Source: CAVVEQ01 sp963828855
GTDB taxonomy: Bacteria > Chloroflexota > Anaerolineae > Anaerolineales > Anaerolineaceae
Reading direction: 5' to 3'
Length of the DNA: 64,000 nucleotides
NCBI GenBank assembly: GCA_963828855.1
Contig: CAWHGB010000005.1
Span: 186,001 to 250,000, forward strand
The notes beneath the pieces are model-generated. The model worked only from the letters and a program-made list of their open reading frames with translations, ran no database searches and had not been told where the DNA came from. The position numbers and the translations under genes are program-made. Shown here piece after piece: positions 1-9,006 of the stretch (position 1 is its first letter; every line of letters starts with the position of its first letter).

Positions 1-1
1 A

Positions 2-64
2 TTCGTGGAGGAGATCACCCGGCTTTCCGGCAAGGGTGTGATCATCGATCTTCCCGCCGATTGA
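2..64 (+). CDS. C-terminal fragment of a gene entering from the left
   Basis: An open frame enters from the left edge and stops with TGA at 62-64, giving a 20-residue tail that begins FVEEITRLSG and ends LPAD. Too little remains to name a family. The tail overlaps the last bases of the convergent methyltransferase gene on the other strand. The frame is supported only by being open to the edge and by codon style, so confidence is modest. Confidence 0.45.
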   Translation, partial: FVEEITRLSGKGVIIDLPAD

Positions 65-695
65 CGGGTACGGGCAAAGGAACGAGTACTTTCAACCCCG
101 GGATCAATGCCGGGGTTTTTCGTTTGTAGGCCAGGTAATCCTTGCCGAAATCCTGTTCCAGCTTTCGCTCCTCGAAAATGATCCCGAGGAGGATATACCC
201 GGTGATACCCAGGGCGAAGGCGAGAGAATTGACACTGAAAGAGGGGGAAAACCACAGGAGGGCCAATCCGAAAGTATAGATCGGGTGCCTGACAAGCCGG
301 TAAAGCCCACCGGTGACAAGCGGTTTTGGTTCGGAAGCGCGGCTGGCTTCAAAAAGCTGGCGCAAGCCGAGGAAGTCCAGTGAGCCAGTCTGCAGAAGGG
401 CATATCCCATCCCGACCAGGGCCAGCAACTGTACGGTGCGAAATAGCAGGTTCCAGGGGGAGGGTAGCTGCCAAAAGGGCTGATCGGGGGAGGTGGCGGT
501 GATCCAAAGGACCGGGAGAAATGATACCAAGGCGACCAGGTTAAAAAACAACCGGTACCACTGGTGGGAGAAGCGTGTTCCAAAGATGTTTTTGGCCAGA
601 CTTTTTGACTGGCGGGAGGCAAGCACGGAATGCAAAAAGCCATAAAGCGCGAGGGAAAAGAGAATAGGAATGAAACCGGTTTGAAGAATGCCCAT
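42..695 (-). CDS. NnrU/isoprenylcysteine-methyltransferase-like membrane protein
   Basis: A 217-residue integral membrane protein with about five or six hydrophobic segments. Near residues 125-145 it carries the sequence LVTGGLYRLVRHPIY, the G-x-Y-x-x-x-RHP-x-Y signature of the ICMT/NnrU/phospholipid methyltransferase superfamily. A conserved acidic/basic stretch (EERKLEQDFG, then Y-x-x-Y) follows, as in these SAM-dependent membrane methyltransferases. The substrate cannot be read from the sequence; isoprenoid, lipid or small thiol methylation are all possible. A second protein with the same signature lies at 26115-26687. The gene is convergent with the fragment at the left edge and overlaps its stop. 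No frameshift is seen. Confidence 0.8.
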   Translation of the reverse strand: MGILQTGFIPILFSLALYGFLHSVLASRQSKSLAKNIFGTRFSHQWYRLFFNLVALVSFLPVLWITATSPDQPFWQLPSPWNLLFRTVQLLALVGMGYALLQTGSLDFLGLRQLFEASRASEPKPLVTGGLYRLVRHPIYTFGLALLWFSPSFSVNSLAFALGITGYILLGIIFEERKLEQDFGKDYLAYKRKTPALIPGLKVLVPLPVPVNRREDR

Positions 696-838
696 GATAA
701 CTTTACCTTCTATTGATTGGATGCTGGAACGTTAGATAAAGTTACCGAAATGTAAGCGCGGATGGATTTGAGTACAGTTAACCGTGGAGGGAAGAGGTCA
801 TACCCCGAACCGCTCTGGAAATTCACCGGAGTGCACAA

Positions 839-888
839 ACCGCGACCCCTCAAGGGGGTGCAACTACCGCGACCCCTCAAGGGGGTGC
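839..888. repeat. Two tandem copies of a 23-bp palindrome-centred repeat
   Basis: The 23-bp unit beginning ACCGCGACCCCTCAAGGGGG occurs at 839-861 and again at 866-888, a 27-bp period. Each unit has a CCCC-TCAA-GGGG hairpin core. The second copy runs into the stop codon of the dehydratase gene. A related element, ACCGCGACCC followed by CCCTCCCC...GGGGAGGG, lies at 33885-33912. This looks like a dispersed palindromic repeat family. The rest of 696-838 holds nothing I recognise. Confidence 0.75.
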
Positions 889-1835
889 TAAGGTCGCGAC
901 CCAAAATCCACATTCCCGCCCGAAAGAATGATTCCCACCTTCTTCCCCCCAAACTCCACCTTGCCCTCCAGTAGAGCTCCCAGCGGTACGGCGCCGGAGG
1001 GCTCGACAACCAGCTTGGCACGCTCCCAGATCAGCTTCATCGCCTTCAGGATGGCATCGTCGCTAACCGTAACGATATCATCCACCAACCGCATGATGAT
1101 CGGGAAGGTCTTTTCCCCCAGCGAGGTCAGCAGCCCATCCGCCACGGTCTTCGGTCCCACCATGGGGATGATTTTCCCCGCCTTCCAAGAGCGATAGGCG
1201 TCATCCGCGCCTTGCGGTTCGGCAGCAATGACCTTGATCCTGGGTGAGATCCCCTTGCCCGCGATCAGCGTTCCGGAAAGCAGGCCCCCGCCGCCCACCG
1301 GTACCAGGATGGCGTCCAGGTCCGGTACCTCTTCCAGAAGCTCCAGGGTTGCCGTGCCCTGCCCGGCGATCACATCATAATTGTTATAGGGGTGGATCAC
1401 CACGGCCCCGCTCCTTCCAACAACGCCTGCCAGGGTCTCCTCGCGGGCCTGGAGGTTCGGCTCACATAACACGATCTCGCCGCCATACCCCGCCACGGCA
1501 GCCTTCTTCACCTCGGGCGCGTTCGAGGGCATGACGATGGTGGCGTGGATACCGCGCATCCGCGCGGCGAGCGCTAGCGCCTGGGCGTGGTTGCCGGAAG
1601 AATGGGTGGCCACACCGCGTGCGGCTTTATCATCTGATAATGAAAGCACGGCATTGCATGCCCCGCGGAACTTGAATGCGCCAACCTTCTGCAAGTTTTC
1701 GCACTTGAAAAACAGGTTCGCCCCGGTCATTTCATCCAGCGCGTGGCAGCGTATCACGGGGGTCCAATGGGCGTGCGGGCGGATGCGCGCGGAAGCCTGG
1801 CGGATATCGTTCAGCGTGGGTTCGGTTGTGAGCAT
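888..1835 (-). CDS. PLP-dependent threonine/serine dehydratase or serine racemase
   Basis: A 315-residue fold-type II PLP enzyme of the threonine dehydratase/serine racemase family. The PLP lysine lies in KVGAFKFRGA (about residues 50-59). SSGNHAQA is the asparagine loop, VGGGGLLSG the glycine-rich phosphate-binding loop, and ILSGGNVD the C-terminal cofactor motif. The length matches single-domain catabolic dehydratases and racemases; no regulatory ACT domain is present, which argues against biosynthetic IlvA. The likely reaction is deamination of threonine or serine to the 2-oxoacid plus ammonia, or serine racemisation. Threo-3-hydroxyaspartate ammonia-lyase is another member of the family. 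The last residues (SRP and stop) are encoded by the start of the adjacent repeat cluster, so the native C-terminus may have been altered by a repeat insertion. Confidence 0.9.
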   Translation of the reverse strand: MLTTEPTLNDIRQASARIRPHAHWTPVIRCHALDEMTGANLFFKCENLQKVGAFKFRGACNAVLSLSDDKAARGVATHSSGNHAQALALAARMRGIHATIVMPSNAPEVKKAAVAGYGGEIVLCEPNLQAREETLAGVVGRSGAVVIHPYNNYDVIAGQGTATLELLEEVPDLDAILVPVGGGGLLSGTLIAGKGISPRIKVIAAEPQGADDAYRSWKAGKIIPMVGPKTVADGLLTSLGEKTFPIIMRLVDDIVTVSDDAILKAMKLIWERAKLVVEPSGAVPLGALLEGKVEFGGKKVGIILSGGNVDFGSRP

Positions 1836-1890
1836 AGCAGATCCTTTTTTCAGGGGTTCCTAAAATTATATGCCCTTTGATCATTTGGGA

Positions 1891-1896
1891 TAAAAT
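1891..1896 (+). promoter_or_regulatory. Putative -10 element of dnaG
   Basis: TAAAAT lies 10 bases before the dnaG ATG at 1907. No Shine-Dalgarno sequence lies between them. If used, the transcript would start at or within a few bases of the start codon. No convincing -35 is seen. Confidence 0.4.
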
Positions 1897-1906
1897 CATC
1901 CTACCC

Positions 1907-3826
1907 ATGACCGCAATAGATGAGATCAAGCAGCGCATCGATATCGTCGAGCTGGTATCCCAGTCGGTCAAGCTGCGCCGCTCCGGCAAGAGCTACACGG
2001 GTTTTTGCCCCTTCCACACCAACACGCGCACGCCCGCCTTCGTGGTCTTCCCCGATTCCGGCACCTGGCGCTGCTTTGGGCAGTGCAACGAGGGCGGGGA
2101 TATCTTCCGCTTCGTGATGAAAAAGGAGGGCTGGGATTTTGCGACCACCCTGCGCTACCTGGCCGAAAAAGCCGGGGTGCAGCTGGAAGCCCCCACCCCC
2201 GAGCGCCAGGCTGAAGAGGAGACCCATGCGCGCATCCGCGGACTGCTGGAAGATGCGGTCACGCTCTACCGCCACCACCTCACCCAGACTCCTGCCGGAA
2301 AGCCCGCCTTCGAATATTTGATAAAACGCGGGCTCACCCCCGCCACCATCGAGCTCTTCGGGTTGGGCTATGCCCCGCCGGGCTGGGAGAATACCCTGGG
2401 GCACTTCACCGCGAAGGGCTTCACCCCCGATGAGCTGCTGCAGGCCGGGCTGGTGACCGAAAAAGAGGGCGGCGGTGTGCGCGATCGGTTCCACAACCGC
2501 ATCATGTTCCCGATCCGGGATGCAATGGGCAAGATGACCGGCTTCGGCGCGCGCATCCTCGACCCGAACGATGTGCCCAAGTTCCTCAACTCCCCCCAGA
2601 CTGCGCTTTTCGATAAGGGCCGCCTGCTCTATGGGCTCGATCAGGCTCGCAAGACCATCCGCACGGTTGGGCAGGCGGTGATCGTGGAGGGCTACCTGGA
2701 TGTGATCGCCCTGCACCAGGCTGGGTTTGCCAACGCCGTCTCGCCGATGGGCACCGCGCTCACCGAGGATCAGCTCCGCCTGCTGAAGCGCTTCACCCGC
2801 AAGCTCATCCTGGCGCTCGACCCCGATTCCGCCGGCGAGAAAGCCACCCTGCGCGGGCTGGAGCTGGCTCGCGAGGCTATGGATCACAGCACAGAGGTCA
2901 TCTTCGATGCGCGCGGGTTGCTGCGCAGCGAAGCCCGCCTGCAGGCGGATGTCCTGGTGGCTTCCCTGCCCGAGGGGCGCGACCCCGACGAGGTGGCATT
3001 AGCCGATCCAGAGGAATGGCAGCGCATCGTTTCCACTGCCAAACCGATCGTGGTGCACGTGATGGATACCCTCGCCCGCAGCCGCGACCTGAACGATCCC
3101 AAGGAGAAGCGCGAGATCGCGCGCCAGGTTTTGCCGCTCATTAACGACGTGCCGAACCCGGTGGAGCGCGATGACTACCGCCAGAAGCTCGCCCGCCTGC
3201 TTAAAGTGGATGAAAGCGCCCTGGCTTCCACCCAACCCCAACCCGGTTCGAACCGCACTCGCCGGCGACCATCCTTTTCCACCAGGGAAGGATCCCGCGC
3301 CTCCCGGGTGCAGCCTCTGGATATCTCGCCGGAACTGCAATCCGAGGGACTCGAAAAGCACGTTCTTGGGCTGCTGCTCCTGGAGCCGGGGGATATTTTC
3401 GCATTGGACCGAGCCCTGCAGAGCGCGGGTCTTACCCGTTTTACGCCCGGTGATTTTGAGCTGAGCGCGAATGCCGAGATCGCGGCGATCCTCCTGCGCG
3501 CCAACGACCAGGACGAAATGGACACCGCAGAATTCATTGCCACCCAAACACCACCCTCGCTGCAGACTGTTGCCGCGGCTTTGAAAACCGCGATCCCGGA
3601 GGGCAGTTCGGCTTCCAAACGGCTGGAGGATTTGATCCGCACGGTGTTTTTCTTACGCCAGGTGCGGGTGAACCTGGAGATCGACCGCCTGCGCTTCCTG
3701 CAGCAGGAACCGGGGGAGGAAGATGGCAGCGGGAAGCCTGAAGATTTCAACCGCCAGATCGCTCAGGCCTTCCAAATCCGCGCTCGCCTGGATGCTGCTC
3801 TCTCGAAGCCGATCATCCTGGATTGA
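1907..3826 (+). CDS. dnaG: DNA primase DnaG
   Basis: A 639-residue bacterial primase that makes RNA primers at the replication fork. I place the start at ATG 1907 (MTAIDEIKQR), the canonical DnaG N-terminus; a TTG ten codons upstream adds only unconserved residues. The N-terminal CHC2 zinc domain is visible (CPFH near residue 34, then CFGQC near 56-60). The Toprim core follows with VEGYLDV and the metal-binding ALDPDSAG. The C-terminal third is low in motifs and should contain the helicase-interacting region. It is directly followed by rpoD, 27 bases downstream, recalling the macromolecular-synthesis operon order dnaG-rpoD. The frame is intact. Confidence 0.96.
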   Translation: MTAIDEIKQRIDIVELVSQSVKLRRSGKSYTGFCPFHTNTRTPAFVVFPDSGTWRCFGQCNEGGDIFRFVMKKEGWDFATTLRYLAEKAGVQLEAPTPERQAEEETHARIRGLLEDAVTLYRHHLTQTPAGKPAFEYLIKRGLTPATIELFGLGYAPPGWENTLGHFTAKGFTPDELLQAGLVTEKEGGGVRDRFHNRIMFPIRDAMGKMTGFGARILDPNDVPKFLNSPQTALFDKGRLLYGLDQARKTIRTVGQAVIVEGYLDVIALHQAGFANAVSPMGTALTEDQLRLLKRFTRKLILALDPDSAGEKATLRGLELAREAMDHSTEVIFDARGLLRSEARLQADVLVASLPEGRDPDEVALADPEEWQRIVSTAKPIVVHVMDTLARSRDLNDPKEKREIARQVLPLINDVPNPVERDDYRQKLARLLKVDESALASTQPQPGSNRTRRRPSFSTREGSRASRVQPLDISPELQSEGLEKHVLGLLLLEPGDIFALDRALQSAGLTRFTPGDFELSANAEIAAILLRANDQDEMDTAEFIATQTPPSLQTVAAALKTAIPEGSSASKRLEDLIRTVFFLRQVRVNLEIDRLRFLQQEPGEEDGSGKPEDFNRQIAQAFQIRARLDAALSKPIILD

Positions 3827-3837
3827 TTTTTTATCTA

Positions 3838-3846
3838 TGGTATAGT
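3838..3846 (+). promoter_or_regulatory. Extended -10 element before rpoD
   Basis: TGG followed by TATAGT (3841-3846) forms an extended -10 (TGn-TATAAT type). It ends only 7 bases before the rpoD ATG at 3854, and no Shine-Dalgarno sequence fits between. This suggests a leaderless rpoD transcript in addition to read-through from dnaG. Confidence 0.5.
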
Positions 3847-3853
3847 TATTCCC

Positions 3854-5593
3854 ATGCCTAAAAAGTCACCTGCAAGTTCGCAAGTGGAAAAACCGGCACA
3901 GGGGCAGGCTGCGGACCCAAAAAACGACTTGGAGAAATCCGCCGCTCCCCGCAAGCCCCAATCGAAAAACACCCGCGGAATTAAGCGATCCGTAAAGACC
4001 GACCCGGAGATGCAGTCCTTTCCGCAGGATCTGCCCATCCCGCCATTACCCAGGCGAACCCAGAAGAAACGTATCAAGAGCAGCTCCCCGGCTCTGGATG
4101 AGGACGGCCTCCCCATTAAAGATGATTCATACGAGCCGATCCCGGAAAAGGTGACCAGTGAGGATGAAGAACTGCTGGCCGAAGATCCGCTGGAGATGCT
4201 GGAAGATCCCGCCCTGGCGGTGGAGCTTTCCGAAGACCCCGTGCGGTTGTACCTCAAGGAGATCGGCCAGATCCACCTGCTGGATGCCGATTCCGAGTTC
4301 CGCCTGGCCACCCGCATCGAGGCCGAACGCCGGGTGCGCAACCTCAAAAAACATCTCTCCGTGCCAAGGGACGGAAACCGTTCGCGCGCGCTGCTCTGCA
4401 GCATTTATGATGACCTGATCACCTCCTGGAAGCGCCTGCAGGAGGATGCCCGCCGCCTGAACCAAAACAGCGTCCCCGACCTGCTGCTGGTGCTCTCGGA
4501 AGCCCAGCTCCTCCGCCAGCAGTGGCAGATGGAGCTGCCCTCCTACATGCGCAGTTTTATGGATAACGGCCTGTGGGGTAAGGACCGCTTGTGGGATGAG
4601 TTGGTCCGCAACGCTTTCACCCTCTACCTGTCCTTTTACCTGCTTCCCGAGGAGGTGACGGTTCCCCTGATGAAGCACCTGGAACGAACCGGGCGCATGC
4701 CGCAGGCGCGTTTCTTCCGGGAGCGCGAAGTTACCCCCCAGCGATTTGAGGTGGAAACCGGCAACATCGCCGCGTTGGCGGAGGAAGCCAACCAGACCCT
4801 CATCAGCGCCAACCTGCGCCTGGTGGTCTCCATCGCCAAGCGCTACCTGGGGCGCGGCATTTCCTTCCTCGACCTGATCCAGGAAGGCAACCTGGGGTTA
4901 CTGCGCGCGGTGAACAAGTTCGATCCCACCCGCGGGTTCAAGTTCAGCACCTACGCCACCTGGTGGATCCGCCAGTCGATCAGCCGTTACATCGCCGAAC
5001 AGGCCCGCACCATCCGCATCCCGGTGCACCTCTTCGAAGCCATCACCCGCATCCTGCGCGTCCAGCGCAAGCTGGTGCAGGAGCTGGGGCGCGACCCGAC
5101 CATGGAGGAGCTTGCCCTGCATGCCGGTTTCATGGATGAGACCGATGCAGCCGCCATCAAGCACGCCCAGAAAAACGATCTCCTCCTCGATCCCGAGCTG
5201 CAGCGCCGCCTGACGGTGGCTGCGGCCAAGGTGCAGCGCATCCTGCAATCCGCCGACGAGCCGGTTTCGCTGGAACGACCGGTGGGGGATGAGGAAAGCA
5301 GCCAATTGGGCGATTTTATCGAGGATGACGAAGCCCTGGAACCAATGGATACCGCCGCGCGCGAGATGCTGCGCGAGCAGGTGCAGAACGCACTGGCGGG
5401 GCTATCAGAGCGCGAGCGCCAGGTGTTGGAACTGCGCTTCGGGCTGGTGGATGGCAAGGACCACACCCTTGAAGAGGTCAGCCGCTATTTCAGTGTCACC
5501 CGCGAGCGTATCCGCCAGATCGAGGCCAAAGCCCTGCGCAAGCTGCGCCACCCCACCCGCAGCCGGCAATTGCGTGAATACCTGGGCAGCTGA
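3854..5593 (+). CDS. rpoD: Primary RNA polymerase sigma factor RpoD/SigA
   Basis: A 579-residue sigma-70 family protein. The first 120 residues are Lys/Pro/Glu-rich and poorly conserved. Region 1.2 begins at EDPVRLYLKEIG. Region 2 contains NLRLVVSIAKRYLGRG, FLDLIQEGNLGL and the -10-recognition stretch FSTYATWWIRQSI. Region 3 follows. Region 4 ends the protein with the helix-turn-helix LEEVSRYFSVTRERIRQIEA, which contacts the -35. Length, order and near-identity to group 1 sigma factors point to the housekeeping sigma. A roughly 200-residue insertion between regions 1.2 and 2, rich in helices, matches the non-conserved region. It sits immediately downstream of dnaG. Confidence 0.95.
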   Translation: MPKKSPASSQVEKPAQGQAADPKNDLEKSAAPRKPQSKNTRGIKRSVKTDPEMQSFPQDLPIPPLPRRTQKKRIKSSSPALDEDGLPIKDDSYEPIPEKVTSEDEELLAEDPLEMLEDPALAVELSEDPVRLYLKEIGQIHLLDADSEFRLATRIEAERRVRNLKKHLSVPRDGNRSRALLCSIYDDLITSWKRLQEDARRLNQNSVPDLLLVLSEAQLLRQQWQMELPSYMRSFMDNGLWGKDRLWDELVRNAFTLYLSFYLLPEEVTVPLMKHLERTGRMPQARFFREREVTPQRFEVETGNIAALAEEANQTLISANLRLVVSIAKRYLGRGISFLDLIQEGNLGLLRAVNKFDPTRGFKFSTYATWWIRQSISRYIAEQARTIRIPVHLFEAITRILRVQRKLVQELGRDPTMEELALHAGFMDETDAAAIKHAQKNDLLLDPELQRRLTVAAAKVQRILQSADEPVSLERPVGDEESSQLGDFIEDDEALEPMDTAAREMLREQVQNALAGLSERERQVLELRFGLVDGKDHTLEEVSRYFSVTRERIRQIEAKALRKLRHPTRSRQLREYLGS

Positions 5594-5675
5594 TTTCACC
5601 CAAGGCAATCCCAGTCCTTCGTTTTCGGCTACAATCTTTATAAGCCTGAGATAACCCTTGCCGCCAGGGTGACAT

Positions 5676-7541
5676 TTGATTATTACAACCCCTGTTTCCC
5701 TTATACTCACTGCCATCGCGGTGATTTTCCTTCCCGGCGCGGCGGTGGTCGCCTGGGTTCGTCCCAGGGGCACCGACCCGCTTGAGTTCCTCGCGCTTGC
5801 CGGTGGACTCAGTCTCTCGCTCGGGGCATTCTTCGGGGTGTTCCTTTTTCAGACCGGGCTGACCTTTACACCACCCACCGGTGTTTTTCTCTACCTGTTC
5901 TGCCTGCTGGGGATTACCGCAGGCATCACCTTTCACCTGCTGCGGGATTGGGTTTTCAAGCCCCGCGAGGAATCCCCACGCAGCAACCCTCTCCCGGTCG
6001 TTTTAATAGCTCTCTTTGGTCTCGCAGCCCTGGGAGGGTTGGTTTTTCTCCGCTTCTCGCAGGCGCAGGGGCTGGTTGTGGGTCCCTGGGTGGATTCGGT
6101 TTCTCACACTTACTGGGTGCAGCTGATGGTGGCGGCTGGCGGTGTGCCGCGCTACCTGCTGCCTGGCATGCCTGGTGCATTTGCTCCCTACCTGGCCTTC
6201 GATATTGCCGCGGCGGTATTCACCGCTCTGGCCCGGCTGCCTGCTGCCACCGGCACGCTGTGGATGAGCCTGTTGGTGAGCTGCCTGGTTCCGCTCTCGC
6301 TCTACCGCCTGGGAAAGGTGCTCTGGGCGGATTGGAAACCCGCCGCCCTGGCCGCGCTGCTCTCCGCAGTTGCATTTACCTTCCCGGCGTACCTGCTGGG
6401 CTGGGGACGCAGCAGCGTGCTCACCTTGTTCGTTATTTTCCCACTGGCTGCAGCAGAGGTCATCCGACTGCGCCTGCTGCCCTACCGCGAGGGGGAATTC
6501 TGGAAATCCTTTGGCCTGCTCCTGATCCTTTGCATGGGCGCATTTCTTTCGGATCCCGCCGCTGTGCCGCTACTGGTACTGCTCCTGGCGGCCGAATTCC
6601 TTGCCCGCTTCATCTCACCCCAGGTCGAGCACCTGGCTCCCCGCCTGGAGGGACACGCCCTAGCCGCAGTTGCATTAGCTTATGTTCTGGTCCTGCCCTA
6701 CCTGCGCTGGGTGCAGGAAAACACCTTTGTCCCCTCAACTCTTGCGTCGACCTCATATCTCCCGCCTCTGGCAAACCTGACTTTTTTCATCGCCACCCCG
6801 CTGGATGCCGTCCTTACCGCTCTGGCCGTTTTCGGGCTGGTGGTACTCATCATCCAGCGGCGCAGCCCAGTTCTGGTGATCCTGACCCTTCTAATGGTGC
6901 TTCTATCGCTGCCGCTTTTTTCCCCGTCCATTTTCTCCCGCGGCGAACTGCGCCTGGCGCTCTGCCTGCCTTCCGCTCTGCTGGCGGGATATTTCCTGGC
7001 GGAAGGCGCAGCGCTCATCGGGCGGGGGAGCCACCGAACGGTTGGATTTGCCATCCTGGGCGTGGAAACCGTCGGTTTCGTTTTTTGGGGGTTGAGCGCG
7101 GGGGTGAACCTCTATCCCCAGGCAGTCATCCTTTCTGATAAAGCCGATATCCAGGCTCTGGATTGGATCCAGGCGAACACACCTACCGATGCCCGTTTCC
7201 TCAACCAAACCGCCCCCTGGCAGAGCGGCATTTACCGAGGTGTGGATGGTGGTTACTGGATCCTGAACCTCACCAGCCGCGGGCAGCTCCTGCCCCCGCC
7301 GCAGTACCCTTCGGGGGGAGAGGCGATTCAATCCCGGATCAATGGCTGGTCAAGAAGTGCTCTTTCCCTGACCGGCTGCGGCGAGGACTTGTTTGCGCTG
7401 ATGGAAGAAGCGAACCTGCAGTATATCTATCTGAAAGCAGGCAGTGGGGTACTTTCGGCTGATGATCTGGGAAGATGCCCAGGGCTGTTGATCGTATATG
7501 AAAAGGACGGCATCACCATCCTGCGGGCGACGGGGGAGTGA
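5676..7541 (+). CDS. Large polytopic membrane protein, unrecognised family
   Basis: A 621-residue protein with roughly 13-15 hydrophobic segments and a C-terminal soluble tail of about 130 residues. I accept the TTG start at 5676 because GGGTG lies about five bases upstream and the first segment begins at once. The layout (many membrane helices, a tail containing ALDWIQANTPTDARFLNQ and a Trp/Gly-rich stretch) resembles the DUF6541/PMT-like membrane glycosyltransferase proteins of Chloroflexota and Actinobacteria. No catalytic motif is certain, so the function remains unknown. The tail could be extracytoplasmic. It lies between rpoD and nuoA on the same strand. The frame is intact. Confidence 0.75.
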   Translation: MIITTPVSLILTAIAVIFLPGAAVVAWVRPRGTDPLEFLALAGGLSLSLGAFFGVFLFQTGLTFTPPTGVFLYLFCLLGITAGITFHLLRDWVFKPREESPRSNPLPVVLIALFGLAALGGLVFLRFSQAQGLVVGPWVDSVSHTYWVQLMVAAGGVPRYLLPGMPGAFAPYLAFDIAAAVFTALARLPAATGTLWMSLLVSCLVPLSLYRLGKVLWADWKPAALAALLSAVAFTFPAYLLGWGRSSVLTLFVIFPLAAAEVIRLRLLPYREGEFWKSFGLLLILCMGAFLSDPAAVPLLVLLLAAEFLARFISPQVEHLAPRLEGHALAAVALAYVLVLPYLRWVQENTFVPSTLASTSYLPPLANLTFFIATPLDAVLTALAVFGLVVLIIQRRSPVLVILTLLMVLLSLPLFSPSIFSRGELRLALCLPSALLAGYFLAEGAALIGRGSHRTVGFAILGVETVGFVFWGLSAGVNLYPQAVILSDKADIQALDWIQANTPTDARFLNQTAPWQSGIYRGVDGGYWILNLTSRGQLLPPPQYPSGGEAIQSRINGWSRSALSLTGCGEDLFALMEEANLQYIYLKAGSGVLSADDLGRCPGLLIVYEKDGITILRATGE

Positions 7542-7560
7542 AAATGAGAATAAAATTAAA

Positions 7561-7571
7561 TATGATATACT
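7561..7571 (+). promoter_or_regulatory. Possible -10 region of the nuo operon
   Basis: Overlapping TATGAT (7561-7566) and TATACT (7566-7571) lie in an AT-rich gap 45-55 bases before nuoA, the only non-coding gap between the preceding gene and the nuo run. No strong -35 is visible. GGAG upstream of the nuoA ATG serves as ribosome-binding site. Confidence 0.4.
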
Positions 7572-7616
7572 CGGTGAGCTTATGCGCCATGCTGGTTAAA
7601 ATCCCCGGAGCACAAC

Positions 7617-7973
7617 ATGGTCATTGAATTCCTTCCCCTATTCATCATTTTCTTCGTCGCCACCCTCGTCGGTTGCATCGCGATCGGACTGGGGTATCTA
7701 TTTGGACCCAAACGGCCAACGGCGAAGAAAGGGCAGCCGTATGAATCCGGCATGGTGCCCTATGGGCCGGGACGCAGGCGCATCTCTGTCCGCTATTACC
7801 TGATCGCAGTCCTTTTCATCCTTTTCGATGTTGAAATCGTTTTCTTCCTGCCCTATGCTGCGGTCATCCGCAAGATGGGCGTGACGGGGCTGGTGGAAGT
7901 GATCATTTTTATCGGGATCATCGTCGCCGGTTTTGTATACGCCTGGAAGAAAGGAGCCCTCGAGTGGGATTAG
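7617..7973 (+). CDS. nuoA: NADH-quinone oxidoreductase subunit A
   Basis: A 118-residue membrane subunit of complex I with three transmembrane helices. It carries the conserved YESGMVPYGPGRRRISVRYY loop region and the FDVEIVFFLPYA motif typical of NuoA/ND3. It sits in the membrane arm near the quinone site. ATG 7617 is preceded by CGGAG. It overlaps nuoB by 10 bases, as expected for a translationally coupled first gene of the operon. Confidence 0.96.
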   Translation: MVIEFLPLFIIFFVATLVGCIAIGLGYLFGPKRPTAKKGQPYESGMVPYGPGRRRISVRYYLIAVLFILFDVEIVFFLPYAAVIRKMGVTGLVEVIIFIGIIVAGFVYAWKKGALEWD

Positions 7974-8446
7974 AACAGAAAGCCGGTAATATGGGGGTTG
8001 TCACCACCAAGTTGGAGGATCTGGTCAACTGGTCACGCACCCGCTCCATGTGGCCCATGCTCTTCGGACTGGCCTGCTGTGCCATAGAGATGATGTCAGC
8101 CCAGGCCTCCAATTACGACCTGAGCCGCTTCGGGATGGAATTGATGCGCGCCAGCCCGCGGCAATCAGATCTGATGATCGTTGCCGGGCGGGTTTCGCGT
8201 AAGATGGCCCCCGTCCTGCGCCAACTCTATGATCAGATGCCCGATCCCAAGTGGGTGATCGCCATGGGCGATTGTGCCTCCTGCGGAGGCGTCTTCAATA
8301 ACTATGCCATCCTGCAGGGAGTGGATGAGATCGTTCCGGTGGATATCTATATCGCCGGCTGCCCTCCGCGTCCGGAAGGCTTGATCCATGGCATCATCAG
8401 CCTGCAGGAAAAAGTGAAGGGCGAAAAGATCACCCGCTGGTCCTGA
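7964..8446 (+). CDS. nuoB: NADH-quinone oxidoreductase subunit B
   Basis: A 160-residue subunit that binds iron-sulfur cluster N2, the last electron carrier before quinone. Visible ligands are the tandem cysteines in FGLACCAIEMM, CASCGG, and the CPPRPE cysteine near residue 135. The GTG start at 7964 lies inside the end of nuoA with AGGAG upstream, giving the standard NuoB N-terminus. Frame intact. Confidence 0.97.
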   Translation: MGLEQKAGNMGVVTTKLEDLVNWSRTRSMWPMLFGLACCAIEMMSAQASNYDLSRFGMELMRASPRQSDLMIVAGRVSRKMAPVLRQLYDQMPDPKWVIAMGDCASCGGVFNNYAILQGVDEIVPVDIYIAGCPPRPEGLIHGIISLQEKVKGEKITRWS

Positions 8447-8471
8447 TAGCCAAAGAAGATACCATCCAACC

Positions 8472-8984
8472 ATGAATAAACATCAATCCCGGGCTGTCGA
8501 AAAACTCCAGAAAGATTTCAATGCTTCCTTCGAGGAGGCGCATGACGAAATTTCGCTTACCCTGAGCCCCGAGGCTTTCATTCCCGCCGCTAAAATCCTT
8601 CGCGACCAGTACGGTTACGATTTGCTGATCCTCGAAACCGCGGTGGACTACTGGCCGCAGCTTGAGCCGCGCTTCCACCTGGTCAGCCGCATCTGGTCGA
8701 TGGCTGATAATGACATGCTCGGCCTGCGCATCCCCCTGAATGGAAATTCCCCCTCCATTCCTTCGCTCACCTCCATACATCCTGCCGCGGCTTGGTACGA
8801 GCGCGAGGTGTGGGATATGTTCGGGATCAAGTTTGAAGGTCATCCCGATCTGCGCCGATTGATCATGCCGTTCGACTGGGAGGGACATCCTTTGCGCAAG
8901 GATTACCCGCTCGGGTACGAGGAACCGCAGTTCACCTTCAATTTCGAAAAAGTTGCTGCTCACAAGCCGCACCCCAAGGACTAG
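8472..8984 (+). CDS. nuoC: NADH-quinone oxidoreductase subunit C
   Basis: A 170-residue 30-kDa-type subunit of the peripheral arm. The family signature is present: WYEREVWDMFGIKFEGHPDL followed by the RLIMPFDWEGHPLRKDYPLG stretch. NuoC and NuoD are separate proteins here, not the fused form of enterobacteria. It starts 25 bases after nuoB and overlaps no neighbour if nuoD starts at 9007. Confidence 0.96.
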   Translation: MNKHQSRAVEKLQKDFNASFEEAHDEISLTLSPEAFIPAAKILRDQYGYDLLILETAVDYWPQLEPRFHLVSRIWSMADNDMLGLRIPLNGNSPSIPSLTSIHPAAAWYEREVWDMFGIKFEGHPDLRRLIMPFDWEGHPLRKDYPLGYEEPQFTFNFEKVAAHKPHPKD

Positions 8985-9006
8985 ACCCTACGAAAACGGG
9001 AAAACC

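Noticed and set aside
3241..3260. A tRNA T-loop-like GGTTCGAACC
   Set aside because: It lies inside the intact dnaG frame, and no acceptor or anticodon stems can be drawn around it.
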